Shown here: positions 35,202-45,440 of the stretch, piece by piece
Layout: each line of letters starts with the position of its first letter
Position numbering within the stretch: position 1 is the stretch's first letter
Source of the DNA: Calliopum simillimum
Lineage: Eukaryota; Arthropoda; Insecta; Diptera; Lauxaniidae
Assembly: GCA_951812925.1 (NCBI GenBank)
Contig: OX638371.1
Location: 115,715,124 to 115,779,123, forward strand
Direction: 5' to 3'
Length of the DNA stretch: 64,000 nucleotides
The notes under the pieces: generated by a model
The model's database searches: none
Told to the model about the DNA's origin: nothing
The model's input: only the letters and a program-made list of their open reading frames with translations
Translations under genes and position numbers: made by a program

Positions 35202-35820
35202 CACAGAGCGAAAAAAAGGCATAACTTGCGTTGCTAAATGAGTTTCTACCACGTTCGTGTTTTAACTACGTTTCGTTGCTGATTTGGATTTAACAACGCT
35301 CGAAGAACATATATGTATGGTGTGTTGCTAAATCACTCACGAACGTGGTTGAGACTTATATAGCGAAGCTGGTTGCTAAGCGTTGTTATATCCAAATCAG
35401 CAACGAAACGTGGTCAAAACAACATGAAACGTAGTTTAATCGAAATCAGCAACGAAACGTAGTCAAAACACTCACGAACGTATTAAAAGCTCATTTCAAA
35501 ATAAATAGACTTTCAGTCAACCTCACAATAGTGATAGCAGTGGCTGAGTTCGTTAACGTCCGCATCTATCACACGACAGGCTCCAGGTTCAAATCTCCCC
35601 AATACTAAATAAAAAAATATTTATTTAAACTAAGAATTTAAAATTCTAAAAGAAAATAATATCAGTTTCGTTGTTGTTGATAGGAAAAAATTAGAATTAA
35701 AAAAATATTAAAAAAAATTTTTTTTTTTTTGTATTTTATTCAGCAACGCGCGTTGTTACATCACTCACAATCGTAGTTAAAACTCATTTAGCAACGCCCG
35801 TTGATGTTGTTTTCTTTGTG
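35202..35820. mobile_element. 619-bp element with CACARAG ends in a TA site, tRNA-like core
   Basis: Left end CACAGAGCG and right end CTTTGTG lie within TA (35200-35201 and 35821-35822). The inner arms share GCGTTGCTAAATGAGTTT in inverted orientation, and further GAAACGTAGT/ACTACGTTTC and CACTCACGAACG motifs mirror each other. In the centre, TGGCTGAGTTCG (35541-35552) matches a tRNA A box and GGTTCAAATCT (35586-35596) a B box, at tRNA-like spacing. It looks like a TIR element whose loop holds an RNA polymerase III-type promoter. Confidence 0.65.
35535..35600 (+). promoter_or_regulatory. tRNA-like A/B box module in the 619-bp element
   Basis: The A box-like TGGCTGAGTTCG and B box-like GGTTCAAATCT are 33 bp apart, and an A/T-rich tract follows. 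The segment CATCTATCACACGAC..GGCTCCAGGTTCAAATC aligns with CATACTATCAACGGACGGAC..CCCAGTTCAAATC at 28703-28735. No full cloverleaf can be drawn with confidence, so this is tRNA-derived rather than a tRNA gene. Confidence 0.5.
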
Positions 35821-35822
35821 TA

Positions 35823-37866
35823 GGTGCTACAAAGAAACATTTTTTTAAAGCCCCTTTTACGTTTATATTCCTAGACGGCTGACTTGAGAACTTTTTTGCC
35901 ATTTGTGATGATAATAAATTTCCTTCCACCGATACGTTGACTGTTGGTTAGCTTTAAATGGTTTAAATAAACTCCTGCTTAATATGAAAGTAGCATAAAC
36001 CTTTCTATTGTAATTTGTGTCACTGTGCAAATGCCTTTTTATTAAAAAGAAAATCCAATCCACAGACTATTCATTTTTATTACTCAGAGTCCCATATAGC
36101 GAAAAATTAGTGAAATTTATTAAAAGAAAAAAAAAATTACAATTTATTACATTTAAACTTAAAAACGAACACAAATTAAGGCGTGTCACATACAGGCACA
36201 CACACAAAACACAGTAGCGCTCATGTTTACCCCGCATTTGCCACATTTACCCCGCTCGCCATATGAAATCATCATCAAATGCGTTGTGTTGCAAACGAAT
36301 AAAATAAATTTTTACCTGCCGTTTATGAATTGCGACTGCAAAATGAAACGAACAAATGGACGGACGGACGGACGCGCCACCACTCTATAATTTATTTAAT
36401 TTCATGAAATAATAATTTAATAGAGAAAAATAAAAAATACTTCTGTACCTACAGTATAAATAAAGAGAATAATAAAAAAAATATAACAATTTATAATGTA
36501 CGAACGAACGAATGGACGACTGACTGAACGGAACAACCATATGCCAAAGCAACAAATGTTGCAGCAATAAAAATTTCAATTTAGTGGCTAAGCAACAAAA
36601 TTCATAAAAAATACAAAAAACAACATAAGGGAAATAAATGTGTAAGATTTCCTCAAGATATTGATAATAAATAAAAGAAAATATTATTAGAAGCAGTTGG
36701 GTTGAGAAAAGCAAAATCAGAAAAAAAGTGCACATTAAAAATAAAAAATAAATATTTATATGAATGATGATGCTGCAACTTTGTTGCTACACTTAAAATA
36801 AAAAATTTTTTCAGTTGGCTGTACATTAAACAGCCTTGATTTGTACGAAATAAAAAAACAAGTCATCCGGACGCTGGCTCAAAAGTTAAAAGGACTCACA
36901 GGATAAGTACAGAATGGATTACATAAATGGTTTTAAACATATGTGCAAATTAAAATGCAAGGTTTACAATTTTCTTCGAAAAATTACTAAGTTAGCTACG
37001 TCTTGCTATTAAGGCTGTGGATCGAATGCAGTTCGCCCGAACCAACTCGCAGTCCGAGCCATTTCAACAGAAATGTCTGTTCGATCAACACACCGAGCAG
37101 GTTGAGCGTTCGAACAGTATGTATCGTTCTATCGCTCAATTCCAATTTGATCCATACAACCACGGCTGGATTTACAGATTGACCAAGAATGGCCGCCGCA
37201 AGAAATATACTTTAAGAAATGTTCTTTTAAAAAACCTAACATATATTTTAAGGGTGGGTTGCCACCTGCCTTTTTCTTTTTGTTAAAATCATACATTTTT
37301 TTACAAGTTTTTTTGAATTGTATTTTTTTAAGTTTTTTGATTTTGAATAACGAAACAAAAATTGAAAATTGCCACAAAGCCGAAAGTAATTTTTTAGGGT
37401 TGCCACCTGGTTGTTTTTACAAAATGAAAAATTTCTTTCTATAAGTTGCTAAGATCTTCACTTTCTCTCTATAAATTGACATCTTGGGTCCAAAAACAAC
37501 GAAAAAATATTTAGGGTTGCCATATTAAAGTTGCCAAACGTTTTTTCGCAAAATTGAGTTTCTTGATTAAGTTTCTTTATTGAAAGTTATATTTTCGACT
37601 CAAAAACCCATAGTAATTTTTTTAAGGTTACCACCTGGTTTTTTTTTTAATAAAATCAAAATTTTCTTTCAATAAATTGCGAAGATCATCATCTTCTCTC
37701 TATGAATTGACATTTTGGGTTTTAAGTTTAATACATGTTTAGGTTTAATAATTAAACCACTGTGGATCGTGGCACCTTCCAAACAAAACAAAACTTCAAA
37801 ATGCTGTATAACAAGCGTTATTACAGATAGTGAAGCCAAATATCGCATAGACACTATTGACAGTTC
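35823..37866. other. Noncoding DNA with GGAC microsatellite and a repeat scrap
   Basis: Includes (GGAC)n at 36357-36374, poly-A-rich DNA, and at 37013-37165 a diverged reverse copy of the 14912-15521 repeat (TTTCAACAGAAATG, GAGCGTTCGAACAG). Two stretches with GGGTTGCCACCTG (near 37255 and 37398) and a third with AGGTTACCACCTGG (near 37624) suggest a weak tandem repeat. No gene is supported. Confidence 0.45.
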
Positions 37867-38052
37867 ACGGTGAGCTTGAAAAGGGGGTATGTGGAGCTAA
37901 AATGGATCCAAAATCGGCTAATGCAGAAAGTTTCTGTATTGTTTCTAGATTATAAAACTGTTAAAATTAAAATCCTAGCTGATCGTCTTCGGAAGTTATG
38001 CACATTTTTGTGTTCATGGTGTGCACTTGCATGAAAACCATATAAAATTAAA

Positions 38053-38991
38053 ACTAGAAAGGGTGTAAAATTTGGCCTGGCCAAACATTAAATACCCTAC
38101 ACTGCAGTATTTTTAAAATTTTGCTCATATGGGAGGTGCTACGCTCTCTTGTCCGAGTTCACCCAGTTTTTGTCCAGAGCTTGGATTTATAGTTTTTAGT
38201 GTCTGAGTGAAAACGTTTTCAGTGTAGCGTTTTGAAGCTTTTCCTTATATAGGAGGTGCCACGCCTTCTTGTCCGAGTTCGTCTAGTTTTAGTTTAGAGC
38301 GCGCATTTATAGTCTTTAGTATTTAAGTGAAGTTGGGTTGGACTATCTCAAAAAACTCTTTCATTATAGCATTTTGAAACTTTTGCTTATATGGGAGGTG
38401 CCACGCCCCCTTCTCCGATTTCACCTAATTTTTGTTGAGAGCTTTCATTTATGATTCTTAGTGTCTGAGTCGAATTTATTTCGAATATCTCAAAAAACGC
38501 TTTCAGTATAGCATTTCGAAGCTTTTGCTTATATGGGAGGTGCCACGCCCTCTTGTCTGAATTCATTCAGTTTTTTTATCAGAGCTTGCGCTTACAATTC
38601 GTAGCATTTATGAGTATTTTGGTTGCATTGTCGTGCAAAATACTCCTAAAATTGCATTTTGAATATATTTTTTGTATGGGCGGTAGGCGTGTCCGCAGAC
38701 CGATTTCGCTCATTTTCAATCACCCGAGCTATCTGTGACGACGGAGGCAGTGTACCAAATTTCATTGAATTATCTTGCTCAGTTTTCCCATAAAGTGTAT
38801 TTCAACACACAGCCAGCCACCCAGCCACCCAGCCACCCAGCCACCCAGCCAGCCAGACAGACAGACATGGCTATATCGACTCAGGAGGTGACGCTGATCA
38901 AGAATATATATACTTTTCTATATCTGCCACGCCTCCTTCTCTGCGTTACAAACGGAAGGACAAAGTGAATATACCCTGGGTGTAGGGTATA
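38053..38991. mobile_element. mini-me/Helentron-like element, copy C (4 units, one shortened)
   Basis: Begins CTAGAAAGGGTG and ends with the TATACCCT/AGGGTATA stem-loop. The minisatellite has four units, the first lacking part of its length. The microsatellite contains repeated CACC variants (CAGCCACCCAGC). The opposite arm of the host palindrome shows the empty site, reading ATATAAAATTAAAA then AAATGAAG, so the insertion lies within an A run. Confidence 0.85.
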
Positions 38992-40271
38992 AAAATGAAG
39001 AAAAAAACTAGTAAGGGTGTAAATTTTGGCCTGGCCAAAAAATAAATACCCTACACTGCAGTATTTTGAAAATTTTGCTTATATGGGAGGTGCCACTCCC
39101 TCTTGTCCGAGTACACCTAGTTTTTGTTCAGAGCTTGCATTTATAGTTTTTAGTGTCAGAGTGAAATTTTGTTGGATTATCTCAAAAAACTCTTTCAGTA
39201 TAGCATTTTGAATCTTTTGCTTATATGGGAGGTGCCACGCCCCCTTGTCTGATTTCACCCAATTTTTGCTGAGAGCTTTCATTTATAATTTTTAGTGTCT
39301 GAATCAAATTTGGTTCGAATATCTCAAAAAACGCTTTCAGTAAAGCGTTTTGAAGCTTTTGCTTATATGGGAGGTGCCACGCCCTCTTGTGCGAGTACAC
39401 CCAGTTTTTTTTCAGAGCTTACATTCATAGTTTTTAGTGTCAGAGTGAAATTTAGCTGGATTTTCTCAAAAAACTTTTTCAGTATATCATTTTGAAATTT
39501 TTGCTTATATGGGAGGTGCCACGCCCCCTTGTACGATTTCAACCAATTTTTGCTGAGAGCTTTCACTTATGACTCTTAGTGTCTGAGTCAAAGTTGGTTC
39601 GAATATCTCAAAAAACGCTTTCAGTATATCGTTTTGAAGCTTTTGCTTATATGGGAGGTGCCACGCCCTCTTGTCCGAATTCGCTCAGTTTTTTATCAGA
39701 GCTTGCGCTTACAATTCGTAGTACTTATATGTATTGTGGTTGCATTTTCGTGAAAAATACTTCTAAAATTGCATTTTGAATATAATTTTTGTATGGGCGG
39801 TAGGCGTGTCCGTTGACCGATTTTGCTCATTTTCAATCCCCCGAGCTAACTTTGACGACGGAGGCAGTGTACCAAATTTCATTGAATTATCTTGCTCAGT
39901 TTTCCCAAAAAGTGTATTTCAACACACAGCCAGCCAGCCAGCCACCCAGCCAGCCAGCCAGCCAGACAGACGGACATGGCTATATCGACTCAGGAGGTGA
40001 CGCTGATCAAGAATATATATACTTTTCTATACCTGCCACGCCTCCTTCTCTGCGTTACAAACGGAAGGACAAAGTGAATATACCCTGGGTGTAGGGTATA
40101 AAAACAACAAACAAATATAAAAATAGTTATATTTAATGTATTTTGCAATGCTGTATCCGAATCCAGCCTTAAAATTGCTGTATCTTATACGGTTTTTGAG
40201 ATATCTTAGCTTAAACAAGGGAAAAAGACCGATTTTGCTATATTTTGACGCTTTATAGCTTGAACACGGAA
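38721..40271. repeat. 1551-bp segment, first copy of a tandem duplication
   Basis: Runs from inside the 3' part of copy C, through copy D, into the host palindrome arm. The same sequence starts again at 40272 and is essentially identical apart from a 12-bp microsatellite difference. At the junction GGAACA joins CACCCGAG with a shared CA, so non-homologous or template-switch joining is likely. Confidence 0.85.
39007..40100. mobile_element. mini-me/Helentron-like element, copy D (5 units)
   Basis: Complete copy with five 142-bp units, CAGC/CACC tract, CAGACAGACGGAC, core, TATATATA and stem-loop. It sits about 15 bp after copy C in the host arm. The opposite arm of the palindrome keeps the empty site, with an A run between AATGAAG and the CAAACAAATAT block. 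Confidence 0.85.
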
Positions 40272-40542
40272 CACCCGAGCTATCTGTGACGACGGAGGCA
40301 GTGTACCAAATTTCATTGAATTATCTTGCTCAGTTTTCCCATAAAGTGTATTTCAACACACAGCCAGCCACCCAGCCACCCAGCCACCCAGCCACCCAGC
40401 CAGCCAGACAGACAGACATGGCTATATCGACTCAGGAGGTGACGCTGATCAAGAATATATATACTTTTCTATATCTGCCACGCCTCCTTCTCTGCGTTAC
40501 AAACGGAAGGACAAAGTGAATATACCCTGGGTGTAGGGTATA
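40272..40542. mobile_element. 3' fragment of copy C created by the tandem duplication
   Basis: Matches 38721-38991 throughout: CACCCGAGCTATCTGTGACG, the CAGCCACC tract, the core and the stem-loop. It lacks the left end and minisatellite because the duplication breakpoint fell inside copy C. It is not an independent insertion. Confidence 0.85.
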
Positions 40543-40557
40543 AAAATGAAGAAAAAA

Positions 40558-41663
40558 ACTAGTAAGGGTGTAAATTTTGGCCTGGCCAAAAAATAAATAC
40601 CCTACACTGCAGTATTTTGAAAATTTTGCTTATATGGGAGGTGCCACTCCCTCTTGTCCGAGTACACCTAGTTTTTGTTCAGAGCTTGCATTTATAGTTT
40701 TTAGTGTCAGAGTGAAATTTTGTTGGATTATCTCAAAAAACTCTTTCAGTATAGCATTTTGAATCTTTTGCTTATATGGGAGGTGCCACGCCCCCTTGTC
40801 TGATTTCACCCAATTTTTGCTGAGAGCTTTCATTTATAATTTTTAGTGTCTGAATCAAATTTGGTTCGAATATCTCAAAAAACGCTTTCAGTAAAGCGTT
40901 TTGAAGCTTTTGCTTATATGGGAGGTGCCACGCCCTCTTGTGCGAGTACACCCAGTTTTTTTTCAGAGCTTACATTCATAGTTTTTAGTGTCAGAGTGAA
41001 ATTTAGCTGGATTTTCTCAAAAAACTTTTTCAGTATATCATTTTGAAATTTTTGCTTATATGGGAGGTGCCACGCCCCCTTGTACGATTTCAACCAATTT
41101 TTGCTGAGAGCTTTCACTTATGACTCTTAGTGTCTGAGTCAAAGTTGGTTCGAATATCTCAAAAAACGCTTTCAGTATATCGTTTTGAAGCTTTTGCTTA
41201 TATGGGAGGTGCCACGCCCTCTTGTCCGAATTCGCTCAGTTTTTTATCAGAGCTTGCGCTTACAATTCGTAGTACTTATATGTATTGTGGTTGCATTTTC
41301 GTGAAAAATACTTCTAAAATTGCATTTTGAATATAATTTTTGTATGGGCGGTAGGCGTGTCCGTTGACCGATTTTGCTCATTTTCAATCCCCCGAGCTAA
41401 CTTTGACGACGGAGGCAGTGTACCAAATTTCATTGAATTATCTTGCTCAGTTTTCCCAAAAAGTGTATTTCAACACACAGCCAGCCAGCCAGCCAGCCAC
41501 CCAGCCAGCCAGCCAGCCAGCCAGCCAGACAGACGGACATGGCTACATCGACTCAGGAGGTGACGCTGATCAAGAATATATATACTTTTCTATACCTGCC
41601 ACGCCTCCTTCTCTGCGTTACAAACGGAAGGACAAAGTGAATATACCCTGGGTGTAGGGTATA
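40558..41663. mobile_element. mini-me/Helentron-like element, copy D' (duplicate of D)
   Basis: Sequence-identical in appearance to copy D apart from 12 extra bases (three CAGC units) in the microsatellite and a few substitutions near it. It arose with the 1551-bp duplication rather than by its own transposition. Short frames in it repeat those of copy D. Confidence 0.85.
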
Positions 41664-41684
41664 AAAACAACAAACAAATATAAA

Positions 41685-42786
41685 ACTAGTAAGGGTGTAA
41701 ATTTTGGCCTGGCCAAACATTAAATACCCTACACTGCAGTATTTTGAAAATTTTGCTTATATGGGAGGTGCCACTCCCTCTTGTCCGAGTACACCCACTT
41801 TTTGTTCAGAGCTTGCATTTATAGTTTTTAGTGTCAGAGTGAAATTTTGTTGGATTATCTCAAAAAACTCTTTCAGTATAGCATTTTGAATCTTTTGCTT
41901 ATATGGGAGGTGCCACGCCCCCTTGTCTGATTTCACCCAATTTTTGCTGAGAGCTTTCATTTATAATTTTTAGTGTCTGAATCAAATTTGGTTCGAATAT
42001 CTCAAAAAACGCTTTCAGTAAAGCGTTTTGAAGCTTTTGCTTATATGGGAGGTGCCACGCCCTCTTGTGCGAGTATACCCAGTTTTTGTTCAGAGCTTGC
42101 ATTTATAGTTTTTAGTGTCAGAGTGAAATTTAGTTGGATTATCTCAAAAAACTTTTTCAGTATATCATTTTGAAACTTTTGCTTATATGGGAGGTGCCAC
42201 GCCCCCTTGTACGATTTCAACCAATTTTTGCTGAGAGCTTTCATTTATAATTTTTAGTATCTGAGTCAAAGTTGGTTGGAATATCTCAAAAAACGCTTTC
42301 TGTATAGCGTTTTGAAGCTTTTGCTTATATGGGAGGTGCCACGCCCTCTTGGCCGAATTCGCTCAGTTTTTTGTCAGAGCTTGCGCTTACAATTCGTAGT
42401 ACTTATATGTATTGTGGTTGCATTGTCGTGAAAAATACTCCTAAAATTGCATTTTGAATATGATTTTTGTATGGGCGGTAGGCGTGTCCGTTGACCGATT
42501 TTGCTCATTTTCAATCCCCCGAGCTATCTTTGACGACGGAGGCAGTGTACCAAATTTCATTGAATTATCTTGCTCAGTTTTCCCAAAAAGTGTATTTCAA
42601 CACACAGCCAGCCACCCAGCCAGCCAGCCAGCCACCCAGCCAGCCAGCCAGACAGACGGACATGGCTATATCGACTCAGGAGGTGACGCTGATCAAGAAT
42701 ATATATACTTTTCTATACCTGCCACGCCTCCTTCTCTGCGTTACAAACGGAAGGACAAAGTGAATATACCCTGGGTGTAGGGTATA
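41685..42786. mobile_element. mini-me/Helentron-like element, copy G (young)
   Basis: Five-unit copy almost identical to copy B 15.7 kb away; the lengths differ by 20 bp of CAGC tract. It lies in the second half of the tandem duplication. The first half keeps the empty site: ATATAAAAATAGTT at about 40119-40132 against ATATAAAA-element-ATAGTT here. That fixes the ends to within an A run and shows insertion between A residues without a long target duplication, as reported for Helentrons (T-T on the other strand). Confidence 0.88.
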
Positions 42787-43554
42787 AAAATAGTTATATT
42801 TAATGTATTTTGCAATGCTGTATCCGAATCCAGCCTTAAAATTGCTGTATCTTATACGGTTTTTGAGATATCTTAGCTTAAACAAGGGAAAAAGACCGAT
42901 TTTGCTATATTTTGACGCTTTATAGCTTGAACACGGAACATTTATACGTAAAATCCGTTACCATAACTCTAATCTTTTGCTTTAAAACCTAATTTAAATA
43001 ATGTTGATATCTTTATTTTTCTCGGAGATATCCTAACCTAAAATGTTGAAAAAGTGCAAAAAACATGTTTTTTCATTATTTCAGTCTACGATATTTCGGA
43101 GAAACATAAAGCTATTGACATAATTTAAATGAAGTAAGATTAGAACTTTGAGTAATTGTATCGGATTTTACGTATAAATGTTCTATATTCTAGTAATATA
43201 GCGTCAAAATATAGCAAAAACTGTATTTTTTCCTTGTTTAAGCTAAGATATCTCAAAAACCGTATAAGATACAGCAATTTTAATGCTGGATTCGGATTCA
43301 GCATTGCAAAATACATTAAATATAACTGTTTTTATATTTGTTTGTTCTGTTTTTTTTTTCTTCATTTTTTTAATTTTATATGGTTTTCATGCAAGTGCAT
43401 ACCATGAACACAAAAATGTGCATAACTTCCGAAGACGATCAGCTAGGATTTTAATTTTAACAGTTCTATAATCTAGAAACAATACAGAAACTTTCTGCAT
43501 TAGCCGATTTTGGATCCATTTTAGCTCCACATACCCCCTTTTCAAGCTCACCGT

Positions 43555-44460
43555 AAGTTAGTGTAAGCTTAGCGCATTAACTAGGTGGATTTGGTCAAGA
43601 GGTCATTAATGAATTGGACTTCCCATGTAAGAAGAGATTTTAAAATGTGGTATTTAATTTTTGGCCAGACCAAAGATGGCACCCTTACAAGTTTTTCTTT
43701 GAATGTACCAGTGTTTGTGTTATTGTATTTTTATAAAAACACAATTATTTTTGTACAATTTATTTGCTGCGTCTTTAACTCGTATTGGTTTTTGGCGGTA
43801 CGCTATATTCTCAATCCGCTTCTGCAACGAACAGGGTGCCACTGAAATTGCAACCAAATGGAATGAATGAATATTCGTTGGAGTCATCATCATCGTTATT
43901 TCACTTTACCTTTATTTTATTTATTTTTCTTCATCTTTCTGTTTTGCTGCGCAGCAACAATAATAATTTTTAAATTCCTTTTCTTCACTCTACTCCTTCC
44001 GGGCCCCCTCCTCATCTGGGCCACATTCAGCAGTTACCTCGTACTCCACATTTTGTTTACCTCAAGTTTTTTTTTTTGATTGCCTCTAATAACTGAGTAG
44101 AGTTGCCGCACATCGTGCCACAAGAACGCACAGTTTTCTTTCATTCTGTTCGTTGTTGTTGTTGTTGCTGCTGTTGTTGTTGTACAATATTGGTTGCAAA
44201 TATTTTATTCCATTTGCCATATATTTTATTTTATTATTATTGTATATCTTGCATTGTTTATGAAGCTACAAGTAAATTATTATGGGATGGTTGTTGTTGT
44301 GTATATTATTGGGTTTGTTGTCGTCGTTATTGCTGTTGTTGTTGTTGTTGTTGTTGTTGTAGTTGAATGCGTACTGTCATTTAAGAAATTATTGCATTCG
44401 AATTTTTTCATACTTTTATTTCTTATAATAACACTGTCAAACAAAATTAATGTTTTTTTA
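43555..44460. other. Noncoding DNA with (GTT)n tracts
   Basis: GTT/CTG triplet runs at 44149-44181 and 44332-44360 produce the Cys-rich and Val-rich frames there. No gene, RNA or mobile element is supported. Confidence 0.5.
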
Positions 44461-44882
44461 AAATAAAACTTGCACCTGGGGGAGTCAAAAATGTACCCCT
44501 GAGGAGTTATGAGGAAAAATATGATTCTCTGACTTTTTTTATAAAAAAAAAAATTCTTGGGCCATTTTAACGTTTTAGAGAAAAATTTCTTTTGAAAAAC
44601 TTTAAGCTAATTGTATGGTATTTTAAAAAATGTATTTGGTTTATAGAAATAGAAAAGATTTTGCAAAGTTCTATACCTTTATGCTTGGTATTTAAATTTT
44701 TTTTTTTACTTTTTGACTTTGGCGGTCATTTTAGTTTGAAAAAATCTGATTTACCTTCACTTTTATATATTTTTTTGTGGAATCTTCGTAAAATTTCCTT
44801 TAATTCGGTAGAACATTTATTATACAAATTTTTTGATTTGAGATCAGAAAAATATATTACCAGTCTATACAGACTATCATGG

Positions 44883-44955
44883 CGCCCAACGTGGGGCCCG
44901 AACCCACGATCTTGAAATTAAGGGTCTGATGCTCTACCGAATGAGTGAGCTGGGC
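44883..44955 (-). pseudogene. tRNA-Lys(CTT)-like pseudogene with encoded CCA
   Basis: The 73-nt minus-strand sequence starts GCCCAGC and ends GTTGGGC-G, giving a seven-pair acceptor stem. The T arm GTGGG-TTCGGGC-CCCAC is intact in stem and the anticodon triplet is CTT. Defects: C instead of the universal U33 (loop CCCTTAA), a C-C mismatch in the anticodon stem, an A-C mismatch in the D stem, and G at the usual A58. CCA follows directly (44880-44882 on this strand), which nuclear tRNA genes do not encode, so the sequence derives from a mature tRNA copied back into DNA. Confidence 0.75.
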
Positions 44956-45367
44956 ATGAGCTATTAATCGTGAAAAATTTATTTATTTACACTAACAAAG
45001 ATTATTATTACGATTCTTAAATGTACCCTCATAGGGAAAATCTGATTTTCAGACCAATTTTACAAAAAAAAAAAAGTCTTGGGCCACCCTAACGATTTAG
45101 AATAAGCTTTCTTATGATCATTTTAAGAATGTTTTTGGTTATGGAGTTAGATATGACCTCGCAAAGTTCTATACCTTTGAACTTGATATTTTACATTTTT
45201 TTACTTTGGTGGCAATTTTAGTATTAAAAAAGGGCTATTTATATCAACTTTAAAATTTTTATCGGAGTCTCTGTTAAATTTCCTTTGATTCGGTAGTACA
45301 TTTGTTACACCAAATTTTTTGATTTGAGATCAGAAAAAATACTATCACGCTCTTCAGACTATCATGG

Positions 45368-45440
45368 CACCCAACGTGGGGCCCGAGCCCACGACTCTGA
45401 GGTTAACAGTCTGATGCTCTATCGACTAAGCAAGCTAGGC
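45368..45440 (-). pseudogene. Second tRNA-Lys-like pseudogene with encoded CCA
   Basis: Paralogue of the block at 44883-44955 in the second tandem unit. The 73-nt fold is still recognisable (GCCTAGC with GTTGGGT acceptor, GTGGG/CCCAC T stem). The anticodon triplet has drifted to GTT, and the anticodon stem has two mismatches. CCA is again encoded next to the discriminator base (45365-45367). It is non-functional, and both copies share the flank AGACTATCATGG. Confidence 0.7.

Larger units (their letters stand above)
37867..43554. mobile_element. Palindromic element (about 1 kb originally) inflated by later insertions
   Basis: The left terminus ACGGTGAGCTTGAAAAGGGG (37867) has a near-perfect inverse ending at 43554. 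By eye the outer 185 bp of the two arms differ at only two positions. The inner arms continue at 42787-42960 and 43150-43335 (GTATCCGAATCCAGC, GTTTTTGAGATATCTTAGCT). Between them, in the left arm only, lie mini-me/Helentron-like copies C, D, D' and G and a tandem duplication. Removing these leaves about 1 kb. No coding frame and no clear target duplication; the mobilising family is unknown. Confidence 0.8.
44462..45440 (-). repeat. 485-bp tandem repeat: body plus tRNA-Lys-derived head, two units
   Basis: Two direct units, each an AT-rich body (GATTTTGCAAAGTTCTATACCTTT / CTCGCAAAGTTCTATACCTTT type landmarks, TTTCCTTTxATTCGGTAG, TTTTTTGATTTGAGATCAGA) followed by a minus-strand tRNA-like block. 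The offset between tRNA blocks is 485 bp. A third body copy, inverted and without tRNA, lies at about 51050-51366, with a direct partial copy at 50890-51000. Read on the minus strand, each unit is a tRNA-derived head followed by a body, which resembles a SINE. Confidence 0.65.

Noticed and set aside
44103..44466. Cys-rich and Val-rich small proteins
   Set aside because: They are produced by (GTT)n/(TGT)n repeats read in two frames, with no other support.
44880..44900. Primer-binding site of an LTR retrotransposon (TGGCGCCCAACGTGGGGC)
   Set aside because: Complementarity continues over the entire tRNA (73 nt), and there is no LTR, gag or pol nearby, so a tRNA-derived pseudogene fits better.
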